DNA of 5,448 nt from Planctomycetota bacterium (GTDB lineage Bacteria; Planctomycetota; Phycisphaerae; WQYP01): contig JAJZGH010000291.1 in the NCBI GenBank assembly GCA_021798635.1, positions 1 to 5,448 of the forward strand, given 5' to 3'. The notes below the pieces were generated by a model, which was not told the origin of the DNA, made no database searches, and saw only the letters and a list, made by a program, of their open reading frames with translations. The translations under genes were made by a program, and so were the position numbers. Below are positions 1 to 5,345 of this stretch, piece by piece (position 1 is the first letter of the stretch; every line of letters begins with the position of its first letter).

Positions 1-1
1 A

Positions 2-169
2 TCAGAAGTTAATGCGGCAATCCGCGAAGCCGGCCTCTCCGGACTGCACCACATCCGCGCCATTGTGCACCTGGACCAATTGCCAGTTCTAGGCACCGGA
101 AAAGTCGATTACCGTTCATTGGCTGAACTGGTTCGCGAGCCATCATCTTGGCCGTCCCCTCGGCCGTGA
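2..169 (+). CDS. AMP-forming acyl-CoA/acyl-ACP synthetase (Aas-like), C-terminal end only
   Basis: Partial gene; the start lies outside the window and the TGA is at 167-169. The 55 visible residues are the end of the small C-terminal domain of the adenylate-forming (AMP-binding) superfamily. The signature is LPVLGTGKVDYRSL at about residues 31-44 of the fragment. The lysine in GTGKVDY corresponds to the A10-motif lysine that contacts the acyl-adenylate in the family. The LGTGKxDYxxL form is typical of acyl-ACP synthetase / 2-acylglycerophosphoethanolamine acyltransferase (Aas) proteins, which activate fatty acids for phospholipid acylation or recycling, so that subtype is preferred over a generic acyl-CoA ligase. 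The preceding REAGLSGLHHIRAIVHLDQ segment also fits. The tail after the domain (REPSSWPSPRP) is proline-rich and may be poorly conserved. The substrate cannot be fixed from this fragment. The gene converges on the minus-strand purN operon across a long repeat-filled gap. Confidence 0.8.
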   Translation, partial: SEVNAAIREAGLSGLHHIRAIVHLDQLPVLGTGKVDYRSLAELVREPSSWPSPRP

Positions 170-189
170 CGCGCGGCTGCGCCGGGCAG

Positions 190-224
190 TGGTAAAGTGA
201 CGCCTGGAGCATACAATACGCTCC
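190..224. repeat. Dispersed repeat copy 1 with hairpin
   Basis: This starts 21 bases after the acyl synthetase stop. It matches 667-699 at 25 of 33 positions across TGGTAAAGTGA through CATACAATACGCT. It contains a hairpin, GGAGCATA (206-213) / TACGCTCC (217-224), with a CAA loop. On the minus strand the single mismatch becomes a G-U pair, giving an 8-bp stem with a UUG loop, so the element may act as minus-strand RNA. A third, shorter copy of the left part lies at 1149-1159. Confidence 0.55.
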
Positions 225-231
225 GAGAATA

Positions 232-262
232 AAACGGGGACAGAGCAGATACGTCCCCGTTT
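232..262. terminator. GGGGAC/GTCCCC hairpin, possible bidirectional terminator or REP-like unit
   Basis: A perfect 10-bp inverted repeat, AAACGGGGAC (232-241) and GTCCCCGTTT (253-262), encloses an 11-nt loop. It lies 62 bases beyond the acyl synthetase stop. A-rich sequence precedes the stem and a short T-rich stretch follows it on either strand, as expected of a weak bidirectional terminator. The GGGGACAGAG...GTCCCC pattern also resembles intergenic palindromes I associate with REP/RAYT-type repeats. That association is from memory and untested, and no RAYT gene is in the window. Confidence 0.4.
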
Positions 263-272
263 CATTCAATGT

Positions 273-309
273 AAAAAAAGACCGCGGATTTCGCGGATTA
301 CGCGGATAA
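273..309 (+). repeat. CGCGGAT nonamer repeat element, copy R1
   Basis: A run of seven A (273-279) leads into three CGCGGAT units at 283-289, 292-298 and 301-307, spaced exactly 9 bp apart with variable TT/TA linkers. It ends in GGATAA. The same arrangement occurs at 1224-1258 (direct) and 428-455 (inverted). Confidence 0.8.
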
Positions 310-427
310 TCGCTGGGTTTTTATGCTTCGGGACCTCTCTACTTTTCATGCGCGGTGCCGTTTGAAAACTGTCACGGCAAATCGAACGGATTTTCACTTC
401 CGCCAATACCGCAATGATTCTCCTCGT

Positions 428-455
428 ATCCGCGTAACCCGCGAAATCCGCGGTT
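428..455 (-). repeat. CGCGGAT nonamer repeat element, copy R2 (inverted)
   Basis: On the plus strand the units read ATCCGCG (428-434), ACCCGCG (437-443) and ATCCGCG (446-452), again with 9-bp periodicity. Its reverse complement matches R1 (about 281-307) with one difference in the shared core. R1 and R2 therefore form a long inverted repeat around about 120 bp of unassigned sequence. Confidence 0.8.
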
Positions 456-666
456 AAAGCCCTTCGGATCGCATGGAAAATAATCGCCTTATACTACGTC
501 AAGGCTAAAAACTGGGATTGATGTGCCGCAAACGTCCCTGTGCAACGAGTCAGCGACGAAAGCCGGGAAGTAAAAGGGGGACACAGTCAGGAGGATCTGA
601 GCCAATCAGAATTCAGGAAAAGGCGGGGCTAACCATTTAGCAGGACAAGTTGGATCTTCGGGGCGG

Positions 667-699
667 TGGCAAAGTTGAACTTGAAGCGTACAATACGCT
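667..699. repeat. Dispersed repeat copy 2 with perfect hairpin
   Basis: This is the second copy of the element at 190-222. Its hairpin AGCGTA (685-690) / TACGCT (694-699) is perfect around the same CAA loop, whereas copy 1 has a single mismatch in that position. The stem is thus kept although the sequence changed. The flanking GGCGGTGGCAAAG agrees with the GCGGTGGTAAAG of copy 3 near 1146-1156. Confidence 0.55.
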
Positions 700-964
700 G
701 TGAAACGCGAGCGGAGAAGGCGCCGAATGGAGGTCAAAGATAATACATAATGGATGCGTCGCCGTTTCGCTTCCCAGGCTTTCGGCATCGGGATTGCTTT
801 GCACTCGGAGATGAATAGGTTGGCCATGGTTCTTGCATGGTGGTTCGCGGGAGTTTTATGCCGAAGTAAAATTATCGCCTGTTAGCCGAAATAGAAGTGT
901 CACCCCTCGCGTCTGGGGTATACGTGGCAGGCCCGATTAGTTATCGGAGCGAGGTTTTCCAAAT

Positions 965-1101
965 ATGGTGCCTAACATCGAATCATTTTTCAGAGCCATG
1001 ATGCAGAGCCTGCTACCCGGAGTAGTTTCTGGGCCGCAACGCTCTGTGAATTTATCGAGGATTATGTCGACGAATTTCTGGCCGAAGAGTTACAGCAGTA
1101 A
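965..1101 (+). pseudogene. Possible small gene relic with one frameshift, function unknown
   Basis: An ATG at 965 follows a plausible Shine-Dalgarno region (GGAG 946-949, GAGG 951-954). The first about 21 codons read MVPNIESFFRAMMQSLLPGVV. After about 1027 this frame becomes Ser/Arg-rich and unlikely (stop 1133-1135). The frame one base back reads FWAATLCEFIEDY then VDEFLAEELQQ and stops at TAA 1099-1101. Both halves look like natural protein, hydrophobic then acidic and amphipathic. I infer a gene of about 45 residues carrying a one-base deletion (or a sequencing error) near 1025-1030. I recognise no family. Chance is a real alternative in so short a stretch. Confidence 0.25.
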
Positions 1102-1148
1102 AAGGCGAAGCCGCTCTTCAGGAAGTGAAACGTAGGTTCGCCACGCGG

Positions 1149-1159
1149 TGGTAAAGTGA
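1149..1159. repeat. Dispersed repeat copy 3, left part only
   Basis: TGGTAAAGTGA is identical to 190-200. The hairpin half of the element is absent. The upstream TTCGCCACGCGG context resembles the TTCGGGGCGG before copy 2. Confidence 0.4.
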
Positions 1160-1223
1160 AGATTGGACAAAGAATTCCTCCTGCGGTCTACTTTCCACTC
1201 TCAAGTCCTGATCAGAGCAGCGT

Positions 1224-1258
1224 AAAAAAACCGCGGATTACGCGGATCACGCGGATAA
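1224..1258 (+). repeat. CGCGGAT nonamer repeat element, copy R3
   Basis: Seven A (1224-1230) are followed by CGCGGAT at 1232-1238, 1241-1247 and 1250-1256, with 9-bp spacing, ending GGATAA. The A-run, unit count and terminal GGATAA match R1. It sits inside a segment bounded by an 11-bp inverted repeat, TCTACTTTCCA (1187-1197) and its reverse complement (1329-1339). Confidence 0.8.
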
Positions 1259-1350
1259 ACACGGGCTTCACAAAAGCCCCAAATTTGAATTTTTAATCAC
1301 ACAGTTCGCGATATTTAAGGTGTGGGAATGGAAAGTAGAAGGCGGACCGC

Positions 1351-1380
1351 TGGCTGGCGCTCTTGTCTGGGCGACAGCCA
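1351..1380. other. Hairpin followed by CCCTTTT
   Basis: TGGCTG (1351-1356) pairs with CAGCCA (1375-1380). Inside, after a G/A mismatch, CGCTC (1358-1362) pairs with GGGCG (1369-1373) through one T-G pair around a TTGTCT loop. On the plus strand the stem is followed by CCCTTTT (1381-1387), which is terminator-like but without a clear gene to terminate. Confidence 0.3.
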
Positions 1381-1402
1381 CCCTTTTGCCGTAATCCTTA
1401 TT

Positions 1403-1511
1403 TGCTCTACTGTTCAACTCTCTCCGATCGCCTGCTCTATCGGGCCCCCGCCCGATGTGCTCTACTGTTCAACTCTCTAAATTCTCTGCTCTATCGGGCG
1501 GTTCACTCCCG
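1403..1511. repeat. Tandem repeat, two 54/55-bp units
   Basis: A 21-bp block TGCTCTACTGTTCAACTCTCT is identical at 1403-1423 and 1458-1478. A 14-bp block CTGCTCTATCGGGC is identical at 1432-1445 and 1486-1499. The two blocks are separated by unlike spacers of 8 and 7 bp. Within the first unit ATCGGGC (1439-1445) and GCCCGAT (1450-1456) form a 7-bp hairpin with a CCCC loop. The block TGCTCTA(C/T) occurs four times, so the unit may itself come from a shorter repeat. Confidence 0.75.
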
Positions 1512-1559
1512 TTGCTATCGTAAATAAAATAATCGCCGTGTGCTTTTTTGCAACGGGAG
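1506..1559. repeat. 10-bp inverted repeat downstream of purN
   Basis: CTCCCGTTGC (1506-1515) and GCAACGGGAG (1550-1559) are perfect inverted copies around a 34-nt AT-rich interior. It lies about 60 bases past the purN stop, on the side where a terminator for the minus-strand operon would be expected. The loop is long and no T-run follows on the minus strand, so terminator function is doubtful. Confidence 0.35.
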
Positions 1560-1619
1560 GCTACGGTGTGCTGCGAGATATTGCGGTGAATCTGGGGAAT
1601 CTTGAAAATCTGTGGACGG

Positions 1620-2243
1620 TTACTGTTGATGCATGCGCGGTTTAGTGTTGGCCAGGCAGTGGGCGATGGCTTCGGGGTAGGCGAGGCGTTCTTGTTCAAA
1701 TACGCGGTGGGCCAGTAGTTCGGCGGTGTCGCCGGGTAGGACGGGGCAGGTGCGTTGGAGGAGAATTGGGCCGTGGTCGTATTGATTGTCGGCGTAATGA
1801 ACAGTGCAGCCGGAGGTGGTTTCGCCGGCGTCAATTACCGCCTGGTGTACCTTCAGGCCGTGCATGCCGCGGCCGCCATATTTCGGCAGCAGGGCGGGGT
1901 GGATATTCAGGACGCGGTTTTCAAATGTCAGCGGAATGTGCAGCAGCGATAAAAAGCCGGCCATGATGACTAAATCCACCTGGTGTTTGCCAATCGCTGT
2001 GAAAACCGCATCGGAAAAGGTGAGGGTGTCGGTAAAACTGCGGCGCGGAATGACTTCATGCGGCAAGCCCAGTTTTTCCGCGCGGACCAGGCCGTAGACA
2101 TCCGGCCGGCTGGAAATCACACATGCAATGGAAGCGGATAATTTCTCATCGGCAATTGAACCGGCCAGATTTTCCAGCGTGGTGCCGGAACCGGAAATCA
2201 GAATCGCCAATCGTTTAGCGGATAGCGTGTGCTGTTGTTTCAT
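1620..2243 (-). CDS. purN: Phosphoribosylglycinamide formyltransferase (GART, PurN)
   Basis: This enzyme transfers the formyl group of 10-formyltetrahydrofolate to glycinamide ribonucleotide (GAR), the third step of de novo purine synthesis in the cytoplasm. The protein has 207 residues, normal for the family. The N-terminal nucleotide-binding motif ISGSGTTLENL is at residues 16-26. The folate/catalytic motif NIHPALLPKYGG is at 113-124, with Asn113 and His115 matching E. coli Asn106 and His108. SGCTVHYAD is at 144-152, and YDHGPILLQ at 155-163 supplies Asp156, matching E. coli Asp144. The GGRGMHG segment after LLPKY is the insert form seen in many non-proteobacterial PurN proteins. The ATG overlaps the stop of the upstream transporter gene (ATGA). 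The nearest Shine-Dalgarno-like AGGA is too far away, so translation probably depends on coupling. All catalytic residues are present and the enzyme should be active. Confidence 0.96.
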   Translation of the reverse strand: MKQQHTLSAKRLAILISGSGTTLENLAGSIADEKLSASIACVISSRPDVYGLVRAEKLGLPHEVIPRRSFTDTLTFSDAVFTAIGKHQVDLVIMAGFLSLLHIPLTFENRVLNIHPALLPKYGGRGMHGLKVHQAVIDAGETTSGCTVHYADNQYDHGPILLQRTCPVLPGDTAELLAHRVFEQERLAYPEAIAHCLANTKPRMHQQ

Positions 2244-3514
2244 GTTGCCGATTTTGCATCCTGCTTAATATCCACCGTCACCAGGCCTTTTGCCCGGCGT
2301 GCCATCACCGTCATCACGGTGCCCCCGATGGTCAAAATGACCAGCATGGCGATGGCCTTGGGCGTTACCGAATCCGGTGATCCGGAGATCGCCGCCACGC
2401 CCGGCCCCAGCACCGTACCGATGCCGATCAGGCCTTCGTGAATCCCCGCGTTGCTACCGGATCCATGGCTAAGGTGCATGGCATAATACAGGGATCCCGA
2501 ATAAAGCATGGCAACCGCCACGCCAAAAATCGCTTCGGATAATATCAGCATAAGTACCGATTGACTTAGCAACAGCGCAACGGTTCCCAGCAGCAGGCCC
2601 GCAAAGGAAATCATCATCCAATGCACCCGATAATGCCAGCCCGTCCAGAAACTGGTAAGTAAAAAGCCGCCGATGCGGGTTAAGGCCCACACTGATGCCA
2701 GGGCTGTCGCCAGCGCATAGGATTTTATTCCCAGTGCGATGGTAATGGTGGGCAAAACGGCTACAACCGTATTGACGGCCACATAAGAAAGCATGTTGGA
2801 AAGCCAGGCCATGTGCAGCAATGTTTTGGATTTCGGCGATGCGAGAATCGCCTGGCTGCGGGCCAGTTCTTCCGGGGAATCTTCAACATGGCCGGCATGT
2901 ATTTGCGATTGCGGAATAGAAAACAGAGCAATAATAATCCAGACCACCAGGCTAAGGATCGCCGCGATAATAAAAACCCCGGCCCACGAAAGCCACAGGG
3001 CCAGCGAACCCACGATGCCGCCGGCGATAAAGCCGGTGGTAGACCAGTTGATATTATAGATGGTAATGCGTTTGGTTAAACGCAATTTGCCCGGCACGCA
3101 GGTCAGGGCGGATTCAACGGCGGGCCACAGCGGGGCGGTGAAGAAATTGATCATCAGCAGAAAAATAAACACGCCCGCCAGGCTGCGCTGCATCACCGCC
3201 AATGCTCCAAACGCACACACGGGAATACATATCAACGCCATATAACTTCCCAGGCGGCGTTGCCCCAGTTGATCCACCAATCGCCCGCCGTACAAGGCCC
3301 CGATCGTGTAAACCAACCCGCCGGCGGCAACCATACCAAGCTGCACTTCAGCGGGTTGATGCAGTTCATAAGCGGCAAAGAAAAAAACCGCGTTGGAAGT
3401 TAAGGCTGTCATAAACGACGCCACCCAATGGGCGATATACCACGGCAGCAGCGGGATGCGCTGACGTGCCGCTTCAGGGCGTGCAAGCGTTAATGGAGAG
3501 GGAATATTGCTCAC
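2240..3514 (-). CDS. Major facilitator superfamily transporter, substrate unknown
   Basis: With the GTG start at 3514 the protein has 424 residues and about 12 hydrophobic spans: six in roughly residues 22-196, a charged cytoplasmic loop (about 197-230, containing HVEDSPEELARSQ), then six more. The MFS motif A, GGRLVDQLGQRR, follows the second span at about 76-87, in the usual place between TM2 and TM3. A late HEGLIGIGTVLGP segment lies in TM11. An in-frame ATG at 3568 would lengthen the protein by 18 polar residues and overlap the upstream dehydrogenase by 58 bases. The GTG instead forms a GTGA overlap with the dehydrogenase stop and has GGGG about 9 nt upstream, so I prefer it. The stop overlaps the purN start. 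The protein is an inner-membrane transporter by fold. Nothing in the sequence fixes substrate or direction; its operon suggests, weakly, a nitrogen- or purine-linked compound. Confidence 0.88.
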   Translation of the reverse strand: MSNIPSPLTLARPEAARQRIPLLPWYIAHWVASFMTALTSNAVFFFAAYELHQPAEVQLGMVAAGGLVYTIGALYGGRLVDQLGQRRLGSYMALICIPVCAFGALAVMQRSLAGVFIFLLMINFFTAPLWPAVESALTCVPGKLRLTKRITIYNINWSTTGFIAGGIVGSLALWLSWAGVFIIAAILSLVVWIIIALFSIPQSQIHAGHVEDSPEELARSQAILASPKSKTLLHMAWLSNMLSYVAVNTVVAVLPTITIALGIKSYALATALASVWALTRIGGFLLTSFWTGWHYRVHWMMISFAGLLLGTVALLLSQSVLMLILSEAIFGVAVAMLYSGSLYYAMHLSHGSGSNAGIHEGLIGIGTVLGPGVAAISGSPDSVTPKAIAMLVILTIGGTVMTVMARRAKGLVTVDIKQDAKSAT

Positions 3515-4830
3515 GGAAAAATACCCCGTTGTGTATAAGCTCGTGTCACATGATCCACCGCCACGCAATAGGCCGCCGTGGAAAGATCGGTATCATATTG
3601 ATGCGCCGCCAGACGCACGCGCCGGGCCGCCAGCACGATGGTTTTTTGCAGTTCACGGTCCACCTGACTGAGGTCCCAATGCACGCCGGCCTTGTTCTGC
3701 ACCCATTCCAGATAACTCACGGTCACGCCGCCGGCATTGCATAATATCGCCGGCAGCAGCGCAATGCCGCGCTGCCGCAGAACTTGCGCCCCCGCGGGCG
3801 TCACCGGACCGTTGCCCCCTTCCGCCAGTACCCGTGCATTGAGCCACCGGGCTTCGGGTGCGTCAATCATGCGCTCCAGCGCGGCGGGAATAAACACGTC
3901 CACGTCCGTGCGGTAAAACGCTTCCCGGTCGATAATCTCCACGCCGGCAGCGGCGAACCCCGCCAAGCCTCCGGTCTGTTGCACGTGCTGTTGTAATTCC
4001 GTTATCGGCAGGCCATGGATATTGCGCAGTGCACACGTATGATCCATCACTGAAATCAGCTTGGCTCCATGTACAGCAAGCGCTTGCGCGGTGTTACTGC
4101 CCACATTGCCGAAGCCCAAAATGCCCAGCCGCAGCCCGGCAGGTTTAAGGCGAAATTCCGGCAGCAGTTCCAACAGGACATAACACAGTCCCTGCCCGGT
4201 GGCCTTTTCACGCCCTTCACTGCCGCCGCAACCGACGGATTTTCCGGTGACCACATGCAGCATTCCCTGCTGGCGACCTTCCTGATGGGTGTTGAGATAG
4301 GTATCCATCATCCAGTCCATAATCTGGGCGTTGGTTCCGACATCCGGAGCGGGAATATCAATTTCCGGCCCGATGTTCCCGCCCAGCGCGGAAGTAAACC
4401 GACGGGTCATGCGCATGAGTTCCATCGGCGAAAGCTTTCGCGGATCAACTTTAATTCCCCCCTTGGCCCCGCCAAAGGGCAGCCGCATGACCGCACACTT
4501 CATGGTCATCCAGACCGACAAAGCCTTCACATCATCGAGGCTCACATCCGGATGGTACCGTATACCGCCCTTATACGGCCCCAGGATATTGTTATGCTGA
4601 ATTCGATAGCCCTTGAACAGACGATAATGCCCGTCGTCCATCATCACCGGAAAATTAACCATCAGTTCATTTTTCGGTTGCGATACAATGGCTTTGACAA
4701 ACCCCGGTGCCTGAATAACTCCACAAGCGTCGTTAACCGACTCTACCGCCATGGCAAAAAGCGAATTCGGATCAGCCGGTTCCATGGCCTGAGCTTGCGG
4801 CAATTGCGTTGTGATGTTCTGCATAGGCAT
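3511..4830 (-). CDS. gdhA: Glutamate dehydrogenase (Glu/Leu/Phe/Val dehydrogenase family)
   Basis: This enzyme reversibly converts glutamate to 2-oxoglutarate and ammonium with NAD(P), in the cytoplasm, usually as a hexamer. The 439 residues fit the class. GPYKGGIRYHPDV (84-96) carries Lys87, MTMK carries Lys111, PFGGAKGG (118-125) carries the catalytic Lys123, and PAPDVGT (160-166) carries Asp163. Their spacing equals that of Lys89, Lys113, Lys125 and Asp165 in Clostridium symbiosum GDH. Lys87 and a serine in GGVTVSYLEW (Ser372, matching Ser380) indicate glutamate rather than branched-chain or aromatic substrates. The Rossmann motif GFGNVGS is at 239-245, and Asp263 at the end of the next strand suggests NAD preference. 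Oddity: the usual PD(I/L)L before the NAGGV motif is PAILCNAGGV here (Ala361). A GGAGA ribosome binding site 6 nt upstream supports the ATG at 4830. First gene of the operon. Confidence 0.95.
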   Translation of the reverse strand: MPMQNITTQLPQAQAMEPADPNSLFAMAVESVNDACGVIQAPGFVKAIVSQPKNELMVNFPVMMDDGHYRLFKGYRIQHNNILGPYKGGIRYHPDVSLDDVKALSVWMTMKCAVMRLPFGGAKGGIKVDPRKLSPMELMRMTRRFTSALGGNIGPEIDIPAPDVGTNAQIMDWMMDTYLNTHQEGRQQGMLHVVTGKSVGCGGSEGREKATGQGLCYVLLELLPEFRLKPAGLRLGILGFGNVGSNTAQALAVHGAKLISVMDHTCALRNIHGLPITELQQHVQQTGGLAGFAAAGVEIIDREAFYRTDVDVFIPAALERMIDAPEARWLNARVLAEGGNGPVTPAGAQVLRQRGIALLPAILCNAGGVTVSYLEWVQNKAGVHWDLSQVDRELQKTIVLAARRVRLAAHQYDTDLSTAAYCVAVDHVTRAYTQRGIFP

Positions 4831-4836
4831 AATTCG

Positions 4837-4841
4837 TCTCC
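4837..4841 (-). promoter_or_regulatory. Ribosome binding site of the glutamate dehydrogenase gene
   Basis: GGAGA on the minus strand lies 6 nt before the ATG at 4830 and decides this start over the in-frame ATG two codons in. A TATGAT hexamer at 4876-4881 (minus strand) could be a -10 element, but no good -35 stands 16-18 bp from it, so I do not call a promoter. Confidence 0.7.
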
Positions 4842-4923
4842 GTCAGGCACAGGGGCCGTTAAGTAGTGAAGTAGCATCATACCCGTGACCGCGTACTGGT
4901 GGCTAGGAAGGGGGAGGAGATGA

Positions 4924-4944
4924 GGAGTTAGGAGTTAGGAGTTA
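4924..4944. repeat. GGAGTTA heptamer, three perfect copies
   Basis: GGAGTTA repeats at 4924-4930, 4931-4937 and 4938-4944. It is followed by GAATTC and an AGCGC/GCGCT palindrome near 4956-4967. The array start is exactly 49 bp (7 x 7) before the next heptamer array, so both share one register. Confidence 0.9.
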
Positions 4945-4972
4945 GAATTCTTTGAAGCGCTGGCGCTCCTGA

Positions 4973-5035
4973 ATGCTAAATGCCAGATGCGAGATGCTAA
5001 ATTCCAGGTTCCAGGTTCCGGGTTCCGGATTCCGG
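4973..5035. repeat. Degenerate heptamer array, nine consecutive units
   Basis: Nine 7-bp units run without a gap: ATGCTAA, ATGCCAG, ATGCGAG, ATGCTAA, ATTCCAG, GTTCCAG, GTTCCGG, GTTCCGG, ATTCCGG. Neighbouring units differ by zero to three bases, and the array drifts stepwise from an ATGC type to a GTTCC type, as expected of duplication with point change. On the minus strand this translates as NPEPGTWNLASRIWHLAF, a repeat product rather than a gene. Confidence 0.85.
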
Positions 5036-5271
5036 TCGGAGATGGTCGATATTCTGCCTTTTTGACAACTGGGGGATTCAAAGGTTTGGTTTGCCCCTGC
5101 CAGCGCGGCAGAAAAGGGGTGGAAATGTCTGGGCTAATTCCACTGCAAAAAACGCTTAAGTTGTTGAAATTTACGGAGTTATGACTTTGTTGTCCGCCCT
5201 GATGCACTACTGGCATAGAAGTTGCATAGCTGGTTGTCTGTCGCCCGCATTGCGGGTTGGCGTTGATCAGC

Positions 5272-5302
5272 GGCAACTGCGGTCTGGTATCGGCGCAGTG
5301 CC
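5272..5302 (+). promoter_or_regulatory. Bulged hairpin in the groEL leader
   Basis: GGCAACTGCG (5272-5281) pairs with CGCAGTGCC (5294-5302): nine base pairs with one bulged A (5276) and a 12-nt loop. It ends 50 bases before the groEL start. A smaller CCCGC-ATT-GCGGG hairpin lies at 5244-5256. Either could be leader RNA structure or an operator half-site pair; no function is shown. Confidence 0.35.
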
Positions 5303-5339
5303 TCATTATGGTAGCGGTAGCATTCCGCGGTATTTTGCG

Positions 5340-5345
5340 AAGGAG
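5340..5345 (+). promoter_or_regulatory. Ribosome binding site of groEL
   Basis: AAGGAG, a strong Shine-Dalgarno match, lies 7 nt before the ATG at 5353 and fixes the start. Confidence 0.85.

Larger units (their letters stand above)
170..1619. other. Repeat-rich convergent intergenic region, no convincing intact gene
   Basis: About 1.45 kb lies between the stop of the acyl synthetase and the stop of purN. Reading frames here are short, lack supporting ribosome binding sites or family motifs, and are mostly translations of repeats. The only stretch that reads like protein is 965-1101, listed separately as a possible relic. The rest holds dispersed and tandem repeats, also listed separately, and several inverted repeats. 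I saw no tRNA, rRNA or transposase gene. The stretches 460-570 and 705-900 hold nothing I can assign. Confidence 0.7.

Noticed and set aside
9..269. 86-residue minus-strand frame
   Set aside because: It runs antisense to the acyl synthetase end and through repeat copy 1 and the GGGGAC palindrome.
606..827. 73-residue minus-strand frame
   Set aside because: Part of it is the translated dispersed repeat (AYCTLQ...), which also appears in the 9-269 frame. It is explained by the repeat, not by a gene.
902..919. ACCCC/GGGGT hairpin as part of a tRNA
   Set aside because: No acceptor, D or T arms can be fitted around it.
273..1258. CRISPR array from the CGCGGAT repeats
   Set aside because: The units are 9 bp apart with 2-bp linkers and the elements lie far apart; there are no spacers and no cas genes.
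1506..1559. Rho-independent terminator for the purN operon
   Set aside because: The loop is 34 nt and no T-run follows the stem on the minus strand.
1469..1834. 121-residue minus-strand frame overlapping purN
   Set aside because: It is an alternative frame of purN and low in complexity (Pro/Thr/Ala-rich).
4069..4866. 265-residue open frame on the plus strand opposite gdhA
   Set aside because: It is the antisense shadow of a clearly real glutamate dehydrogenase, with no family motif and no ribosome binding site.
5062..5090. groEL promoter with TTGACA
   Set aside because: The -10 candidate (TTTGGT) is poor and the distance to the gene is about 290 bp; chance match not excluded.
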